A DNA stretch of 64,000 bases from Candidatus Protistibacter heckmannii (GTDB lineage Bacteria > Pseudomonadota > Gammaproteobacteria > Burkholderiales > Burkholderiaceae): the NCBI GenBank assembly GCA_025050535.1, contig JALBVF010000003.1, forward strand, positions 276,955 through 340,954. Direction: 5' to 3'. Below the pieces are notes generated by a model that ran no database searches, was not told the origin of the DNA, and worked only from the letters and a program-made list of their open reading frames with translations. Shown one piece after another: positions 57,677 to 64,000 of the stretch. Each line of letters begins with the position of its first letter. The stretch's first letter is position 1. The position numbers and the translations under genes are program-made.

Positions 57677-59627
57677 CTATGGACGCGGCGGCCGGCGGCC
57701 ATGCGTCGGCGCGCAGGCCGCGCCGACGCGGAAGATCAGGCAATGCGCGCGCAGACACCCCGGATCCGTCACGCTCAGCAGACCGATCCAGTCGCCGTGC
57801 GGAAATTCGATGCACAGGCCCGCGCCGTCGCGCTCGACAAAACGGAGCAGCTCCTCGACGGAGCGAGCGCCTAGATTGGTGTCGAGCACGAGAAAATCCT
57901 CGTCCGGATTGAAATCCCGGAACACCGCGCCGCCATACCCGTGGCCGAAGATCAGGGCGTCGGCGCCGCGCCCGCCGGTGAACTCGTCCAGGCCGGAGCC
58001 CAGGTCGGCCACATTGGGTCCCTCGTTGCCGATCATGACGTCGGCATGCCGGCTGCCGACCACGTTCTCGATAAGCATGTCGGGCTGCGGTCCAGGAAAC
58101 CGCGGCATCAGCAGATTGAAGTCCACGCAATCACGCAGCGCGGCGGAGCGCGCGCCACAAGCGGGCCTGCTGCTGCAGGCGAGCAGGTCGTCCGCATAAG
58201 CGCATGCCGCCGCCCGGCCGCAGATCCACCCACACCCCCTGCTTCGCGTTCCGCAGATCGACCACGTCCCTGCCGCCGCGGTCGTAGAGCGTGCGCATCA
58301 TGTGGCCCGCCCGCGCAAGCGGCAATATTTCCCTCACCGGCGGCTGGGCACCGCGCTCGATCACCCGCAGCGCGCCGCTGTGCATCAGCTTGTAGCGCGT
58401 ATTGCCCGGGAAACTCTCCAGCCCGACTTCCCCGCTGCTCATACCCGTCGGCGATATCTGCCCGGCGACGAACTCCAGCAGCGCCCCGTCCATCGAAGAC
58501 AGGCCCTGGATATGCTGCTCCTCGTGGAAAAGCCGCACGCCGTTCTCGGTCCGGCGCAGCCAATACGACATGACGGTGGACTCCTAGCTGTCGCGCTCCT
58601 CGGACAAGTCGTCGAGCGGCATCACATCCCTCAATCCCAGCCCATGCAGGATCTCGTGCAGCCAGGCGCCATGGCCCTCCTCGCCCGCCTCATGCAACGC
58701 ATCGCTGCCACCCAGCGTGAGGCTGATCGACGTGCGGCGCGGCATGGCGTCAGTCAGCCGCTTCCCCTCCTCGAGCTCCGCGCTGGTGATGTTTCTGGCG
58801 TCGGAGCCCTCGAGCAGCCGTCTGGCCTTGTCCGCCACCTCATTGAATGCAGTGCCCCGCAGATGCGAATTCGCATTGGGCCGGTCCGGCAAGGCGTGCG
58901 CGCGCATCAGGACGAGATCGGGCCGCTCGCCCGGCCAGACCTCGATCAAGCTGAAGGGGCCGAGCTTGTTCAGATAGGCGATCACATTGCGCACGGTCTG
59001 CCTGGAGCCCTCAGAGAAGGGCCAGGGCTCGCGCACGCCTCTTGGTCGGTTGTTGAGAAACAGCGCCTTGTCCTCCGGGTGCAAAGCATCCGTGTCCGAC
59101 GCCAGTTGGAACCGGGCGGTTGTCGATTTTGGCCACTGATTCCGCGCGCCCAGCAAGGCGTCGAAATCGGCATCACCGGTCGTGTAGTGCGTCTGCTCCG
59201 GCTGCGACACTAACCAGGCGACCACGTCGTTCTTCCGCTTGACCGGCGCGCTTGTGGCCAGCGTGCCGAAACCCGGCCCCGCCGCCGCATCCACCGCCAC
59301 AACAGCCGCAAGCGCCGCTGTCGAGGCGCCTGCCGGAGCACTCAAAGGCGCATCGCGGCGGACGATCGCGGCACGCGGCGCGAAGGTGTCGCGCATGCCG
59401 CCGGAATACCCGAGCAGCCCCAGCAGGCTGTTCGCCAGACACTGCCTCGCCGTCGGCGAGAGCTGGCCAGGCCCCGGCGCCGGCGCCCGGGCTTGTGCAC
59501 CCTCGTTCAGATTCCGCGCCTGCCGCTGCAGATCCGCCCCCTCGCGGCGCAGTGATTCAAACGCCTCGCGCTGGGCGGTCGACGGGCTGCTCCCCCAAGC
59601 CGGGGTCTTGCCGATTCCTGAAATCAT
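57677..59627 (-). pseudogene. serralysin-like metalloprotease, copy B (nonsense and frameshift)
   Basis: A protein of about 650 residues if repaired. ATG 59627 follows GGAGAACGC. The N-terminus (MISGIGKTPAWGSSPSTAQ) has no signal peptide; an Ala-rich stretch is near residues 90-105. NVIAYLNKLGPFSLIEVWPGERPDLVLM matches the serralysin helix A and following strand. The zinc site HEILHGLGLRD (58626-58658) follows. An in-frame TAG (58584-58586) lies five codons before the Met-turn TVMSYW, so all C-terminal domains are cut off. A frame change near 58195 precedes the RTX-like tail (GSRHADVMIGNEGPN, EFTGGRGADALIFGHGYGG, FRDFNPDEDFLVLD). Confidence 0.85.
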
Positions 59628-59667
59628 TGCGTTCTCCATATCAAGGAAGGAAAAGAAGCTGGCCGCA

Positions 59668-61617
59668 TCACGGCCGCGCCGCCGCCGGATCAGGGCCATC
59701 CGCGTCCGGCGCGTAGCGCGCCCGCGCATGGCCGATGCTCGGCAGATACAGGCTGTCCCCGCCGGGGAAATCGATGCGCAGGCCCGCGCCGTCGCGCACC
59801 GCAAGCTGGCGGACCCCCTCGACCGATCCCACGCCCAGACTGGCGTCGAGAAGCAGCAGGTCTTCCACGGGATTGAAGTCGCGGAAGCTGGCCTTGCCGT
59901 ATCCTCGCCCGAAGACCATCGAGTCCCTGCCGGCGCCGCCCTGGAATTCGTCCTCGCCCGCACCGAGGTCCACCATGTTGTCGTGGACGTTGCCGATCAC
60001 ATGGTCGGCCTGCGGGCTGCCCGCCACGTCCTCGATCGCCCGGTCGGGCCGCAGCACGGGAAAGGAAGGGAACATCAGGTTGTATTTCACGTAATGCCGG
60101 GGCGCCGGTTGCGCGGGATTGGACGCGTTCGCATGCCACCGGCCGTCATGCACCAGCCGGCCATCCGCGTACCGCACGCCGCGGCGCGGCCGCAGATCGG
60201 TCCAGGTCGGCTGCGCGGCCATTTCCAGCTCCAGCCGGTCCCTGCCGCCGCTGTCGTAGGCGGCGGCCCACACGTGGCCGGCGCGGCTCGGCATGATGTG
60301 CTCGCAAGACGAGGCGCCGGCCTCGCAGACGTCGACGCCGCCGTCCTGCCACACCCGGTAGGCAGTGTCGCCCGGGTTCTTGCCGAGCCGGATCATGCTC
60401 GCCGCCACCGCGCCCGGATCGACCCGGCGGGCGACCGCCTCCAAGGCCGCCCTGTCGATGGCCGACAGACCGAAGACCGAGTGCATCCGGTTCGCCGAGT
60501 ACCTGGGCGCCCCCGTCGACGGCATCCTGAGCAGCACATAAGAGAGGACGGTCAGCTCCTGCGTGTCCAGATGCCGGGGAACGTGGAAATTGAAGCTCGT
60601 GTCGGCCAGCCCGAAGACATGCATGAACTCATGCAGCACCGTTGCATAGCTCTGATCTCCAGGCCGGGGCTCTTCGCCGTCCGGGATGTCGCCGAGCACC
60701 AGCAGATGGGTCTGCCTGGGCTTGGCCATCTGCTGTTTCAGGCCTTGCTTGAACGCATCCTCGCCGATCCCGCCGGTCGCCCATTGCATCTTGAGCCCGA
60801 ACACCACCGATTCCTTCTCGGAGGAGACGCTGGCCGCCAGCATGCGCGGCATATGTCCGGGTTTGAGCATCAGCACATCGGGCCTCTCTCCGTGCGCCGC
60901 TTCGTTCAGCGTGAACGGCCCCAGCCGGTTCAACTCGTCGATGACCGCGCGCATCGTCCGCCGCAGCGCCGGCGTGAAGGGCGGCAGCAGGCCCGGCGCC
61001 TGTGCGTCGGTCAGCGGGGCGCAGGGCGAGGGCGTGGTGCAGTTCGGTGGATTCGCGACGATCTTTCGCAGTTCCTCCGCGCAGAACGCCTGATCTTCGA
61101 TCGGAACCTGACCGCCCTGCGTCGCAACGCGGTAGTGCAGCGTGGACGCGCGGGGCCACATCCACGGCGGAAGATGCAGGACTTAAAAATTGGGTTCGCT
61201 CGGCGCGATGTTCAGCTCCTGGCACTCCTCGTCCACCAACTGCTCGATTCGCGCCACGATGCAGGCGATCGGCTTGGCCGCGCCCGCGCATTGGACGGCG
61301 AGCGGCAATGACGCATTCAAGACCGGCGCGGCCTGCGCCGTGGGCGCACGCGCCACGCCTTGTTCCAACCCATTCGCAAGCCCCGGCGCCAAGCCGAGTG
61401 CCGCCCGCGCCAGCGCCTCGGCGCGCGTCGGAACGCGCTCCACTTCCTCGGGATAGCGCGCCTAGATCTGCGCACGCCGGCTCGCGCTCGCCGCCTGCGC
61501 CGCCCGATGCAGCTCCCGCCCTTCGTCCAACAGCGCCTGCAATTCGGACTCAGCCGGCGACGGCTCGGGCACGGATGGCCGTGCGCTCCACAAGTTTGTG
61601 ATGCGTCCAAACAGCAT
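59668..61617 (-). pseudogene. serralysin-like metalloprotease, copy C (two nonsense codons, otherwise complete)
   Basis: The 650-codon frame from ATG 61617 is continuous apart from TAG at 61462-61464 (after RRAQI) and TAA at 61183-61185 (after APSEPNF). The N-terminal 150 residues are Ala-rich and without a signal peptide. Then LHYRVATQGGQVPIEDQAF, FTPALRRTMRAVIDELNRLG and ERPDVLML match the serralysin catalytic core. The zinc site is HEFMHVFGLAD at residues 329-339 (60601-60633), followed by QELTVLSYVLL at the Met-turn place, with Leu for Met. The tail (residues about 533-593) is RTX-like: AGEDEFQGGAGRDSMVFG and DFNPVEDLLLLD. Codons after 61183 form an intact 497-residue ORF. Confidence 0.85.
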
Positions 61618-61779
61618 GGCGTTCTCCCTCAAAGATGCGTGCAGGAGGAGTCGCACAAATTGGGATAAGACTCCCGATTCAACTGAAACAAACTGCCACG
61701 CCTCATCCGGAGGACCGCCATCCATGCCGGCGCGCGCACTGTCTGTTTTCACCAAACCGACATATGACGGTCACGCTAT

Positions 61780-62894
61780 TGATCCAGCACTTAAACATTG
61801 AACTTATTGAGTGATATAGAGTCGGCATGTTGCATGGACAACATCGACTCGAGAACGCTGCCGGTAGCCGCCCTGAACGAACGGCGCCGACGTGCGGTGA
61901 AGATGCGGCTGGATGGCATGAGCCTGAAGGACGCAGCGGCGCAATGCGAGATGTCGCGCACGACGCTCATTGCGGCGGTGAAGGCGTATCGCGCGGGCGG
62001 GTGGAAGGCCCTCGACGTTGAGCGCCCCGGGCGCCCGCAGGGTACGGGCAGAACGCTGACGGCGGAGCAGGAACGCGAGGTTCAGCGGCTGATCCGCTGA
62101 CCACACGCCCGACTAGTTGAAGATGATCTATGCGCTGTGGAGCCGCCAGGCAGTGGCCGAGTTGATCCTTAACCGATACGGCATCAAGCTGGTCGTTCGC
62201 ACGAAGGGCCTGTATCTGGAGCGTTGGGGCTTCACGCCGAAAAAGCCTATGAAGAAGGCCTACGAGCAGTCGCCGGCGGCGGTGAAAAAGTGGCTCGACG
62301 AGGACTACCCGGTGATCGCCGCCTGCGCCAAGGCTGAGGGGGCCGAAATTCACTGGGGCGACGAGACCGGCTTGCGCAGTGACGACGTGTGCGGGCACAG
62401 CTATGCCCCGCAAGGCCAGACGCCCGTGATTCGCGTGAACAACAAGCGCCACGGCTTGTCGGTGATCTCCACCGTCACCAACAAGAGCCAGATGCGCTGG
62501 CATGCCTTCGACGGAGCATTGAGCGCCGACATTCTGATCGATTTCCTGCGCCGGCTGGTCAAGGATGCCGGCCGAAAGATCTACCTGATCCTGGACAACC
62601 TGCGCGTGCACAACAGCAAGCCCATGAAGGCCTGGCAGGCCGAGCACAAGCACGAGATCGAAGTCTTCTACTTGCCCAGCTACAGCCCCGAACTGAACCC
62701 CAACGAAATGGCCAATGCCGACCTGAAGCAGATCGGCACCAAACTCGCTCCAGCTCGCTCGAAGCTGCAACTGGTGAAGGCCACGCGCCAGCATCTGCTC
62801 AGCGTTCAGCGACAGCCCGAGCGCGTCAAGAGCTACTTCGAACATGCGCCGGTTCGGTATGCTGCTTGAGTTCATTGTTTCAATGCCGGATCAA
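61780..62894 (+). mobile_element. second type of IS630-family insertion sequence (1115 bp, transposase broken)
   Basis: Bounded by TA at 61778-61779 and 62895-62896. Ends are inverted repeats: TTGATCCAGCACTTAAACA on the left and TTGATCCGGCATTGAAACA read inward on the right. They are nearly the same as the left end of the first IS type, but the transposases differ. It lies upstream of the metalloprotease array and next to the higBA remnant. Confidence 0.93.
61834..62869 (+). pseudogene. IS630-family transposase, frameshift plus stop
   Basis: From ATG 61834 the protein opens with a helix-turn-helix region (MRLDGMSLKDAAAQCEMSRTTL). The DDE residues are in HWGDETGL, LILDNLRVHN and ELNPNEMANADLK. 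Between the two parts an extra base near 62098 moves the frame, and in the proper frame an in-frame TAG at 62114-62116 stands where Gln is expected (HTPD*LKMIYALW). The helix-turn-helix fragment and the catalytic fragment may each still be translated, but no full transposase is made. Confidence 0.92.
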
Positions 62895-62913
62895 TAACGT
62901 AATGCCATGCGGC

Positions 62914-63126
62914 ATGATTCAATCGTTTGGCTGTAAACACACCCAGGCGGTCTACGAAGGTAAATGTCCCAAGCGATTTCAGTCGATCGAGACCACCACC
63001 AGGCTGGCGCGGTATTTCGGCGGCGACGCGGCTTCCTAGCTGGCGCTGCAGGCCACGTATGATTTGAAGACCTTGCCGACCGCTGACGAAATCAAGCGGC
63101 AGGTCATCCAGCGGGCAGCCGCCTAG
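62914..63126 (+). pseudogene. higB/higA toxin-antitoxin remnant (deletion chimera)
   Basis: ATG 62914 begins MIQSFGCKHTQAVYEG, the N-terminus of a HigB/RelE-type toxin (about 26 residues to FQSIE). This joins in frame at about 62992 to TTTRLARYFGGDAAS, the C-terminal part of a HigA-type antitoxin. A TAG at 63037-63039 replaces the Trp of the HigA motif (DAAS*LALQATYDL), and the frame ends at TAG 63124-63126. So a deletion removed most of both genes, and a nonsense codon followed. Recognition is from sequence pattern alone. Confidence 0.75.
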
Positions 63127-63952
63127 AAGGCCTTCCCGGCGCCTGCAGCCAGCAGGATGCTGATCTCCTGGGGTGAGTAGCCCGCCTCGCCCAGCATCGG
63201 TGCCAGCGAGCGCACCGTCGCCGGCGTTCCCTTCCATTCGGCGGGGTGCCGCAGGCCCGTGATCCGGCCCAGCAGCGGATGCTCATGCTCGGTGTAGAAG
63301 CCGACTTCGGCCAGATGCAGATCGTCGCTCAGGCTGTCGAAGGTATGCACCTGGAAATGCGGGATGTCGGCGGCCCGCAGCTCCATGATGTGTTCGACCA
63401 TCTCGTAGAGCTCGGCGATGTGCTCGGTGCGCGTGGCCATATCCTTAAGGCGCGGGTCGTCGTGGAAGCAGCTCGGGTCGCCGATGGCGGCGAAGAAATT
63501 CTCCCAATGCGCGTCGGTGTAGATGGTGCAGGCGAGGTAGCCGTCTTCGGTCTTGTAGGGGCGGTGCGACTGCGCGAGCAGGCGCGGATAACCGGTGGCC
63601 GCGCTGGCGGGTTCGAAGCTGCGGCCGTAGAGATGGTCGCTCATGACGAGATGGGTTATGGTCTCGAACATCGGCACATCGATGCGCTGGCCCTGGCCCA
63701 TCTTCTCGCGCGCGTAGAGCGCGGCGAAGATGCTGCCGAAGGCATAGAGGCCCATGGAGCGGCCGACGATGGTGACGGGCACGAAGCCGGGCTGGCCGTC
63801 CTGCACCTACGCGATCGCATGCGAGAAGCCGCTGGCGGCCTGGATCAGGTCGTCGAAGGCGGGGTCGGCTTCATAGCGGCCGCCCTGGCCGTAGCCGAAG
63901 GCGCCCACGTAGATCAGCCGCGGATTGGTCTCGCGCAGCGCCTCGTAGCCAA
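63123..63952 (-). pseudogene. CoA-transferase family III (CaiB/BaiF), 5'-truncated, nonsense codon
   Basis: Minus-strand gene for a CoA transferase that moves CoA between acids. LGYEALRETNPRLIYVGAFGYGQGG begins the readable part, and IDVPMFETITHLVM is typical of the family. A TAG at 63807-63809 (SHAIA*VQDGQPGF) interrupts it. In IVGRSMGLYAF a Gly stands where family members usually have the catalytic Asp (VDRSMGLYAF); I read this by likeness only. The missing 5' end (about 90-100 codons) is replaced at about 63953 by an IS fragment. Confidence 0.83.
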
Positions 63953-63953
63953 G

Positions 63954-64000
63954 GAGCTGGAGCGAGTTTGGTGCCGACCTGCTTCAGGTCGGCATTGGCC
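63954..64000 (-). mobile_element. fragment of the second IS630 type
   Basis: The last 47 bases match the second IS630 element, reading NADLKQVGTKLAPA on the minus strand (NADLKQIGTKLAPA in the complete copy, with one change). It is in the opposite orientation to the copy at 61780-62894. The match stops at about 63953, so the element's 3' end is missing there; the rest lies beyond the window. Confidence 0.85.

Noticed and set aside
55715..61617. Metalloprotease array as type III effectors
   Set aside because: No T3SS gene, chaperone or regulatory box is seen; the RTX-like tail fits type I secretion better. Kept open only as a guess.

Overview
The window is high-GC betaproteobacterial DNA. Gene order points to Burkholderiales, most like Alcaligenaceae/Bordetella: mdh, a CitE-like lyase and acnA; then ilvI-ilvH-ilvC-psd-pssA-leuA, rpsO-pnp, a quinone oxidoreductase, tpiA, secG, tRNA-Leu, nuoA to nuoN, DUF2818, NUDIX and DUF1178. 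This placement is from remembered synteny and protein likeness, not from a search. Intact housekeeping operons sit beside heavily decayed accessory genes and IS630-type insertion sequences, the pattern of a lineage losing genes, for example after becoming host-restricted.

Region by region: 1-907 is a truncated IS630-family element. 908-7789 has a clear promoter with a 16-bp palindrome, mdh, a CoA-ester lyase, a frameshifted exported protein, acnA with a terminator, and a DUF2863 gene. 7805-11788 has yaaA, an orphan PIN-domain protein, a large unrecognised Ala/Pro-rich protein with a damaged 3' third, and a glutathione transferase. 11920-24831 is an acyl-CoA/fatty-acid catabolism island in which most genes are broken: hydroxyacyl-CoA dehydrogenase, enoyl-CoA hydratase, APH-like kinase, two acyl-CoA dehydrogenases (one also split by an IS630 copy), a glutathione transferase and an antiporter. 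A histidine phosphatase, a GCS2-type ligase and one acyl-CoA dehydrogenase are still open, and a MaoC dehydratase is open but extended.

24869-53210 is almost fully intact core metabolism on the minus strand: DUF1178, NUDIX, DUF2818, the 14-gene respiratory complex I operon, tRNA-Leu(GAG), secG, tpiA, a quinone oxidoreductase, pnp, rpsO, leuA, pssA, psd, ilvC, ilvH and ilvI. The one broken gene there is a BamE-like lipoprotein at 46194-46713.

53493-55698 is a translationally coupled plus-strand set: sigma factor, DUF3619, DUF3106 and RDD. The sigma factor has a nonsense codon, one substitution removed both the sigma stop and the DUF3619 start, and DUF3106 is frameshifted into the RDD gene. 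55715-61617 is the most unusual part: three tandem minus-strand copies of a roughly 650-residue serralysin-like metalloprotease with an RTX-like tail, an HExxHxxGxxD zinc motif and no signal peptide, all three broken. The right end has a second IS630-type element (transposase broken), a higB/higA deletion chimera, and a CoA-transferase gene cut by a remnant of the second IS type.

Premature in-frame stops are strikingly skewed: I count 11 TAG, 2 TAA and no TGA. Small indels explain most of the other lesions, and several of them create artificial in-frame gene fusions.
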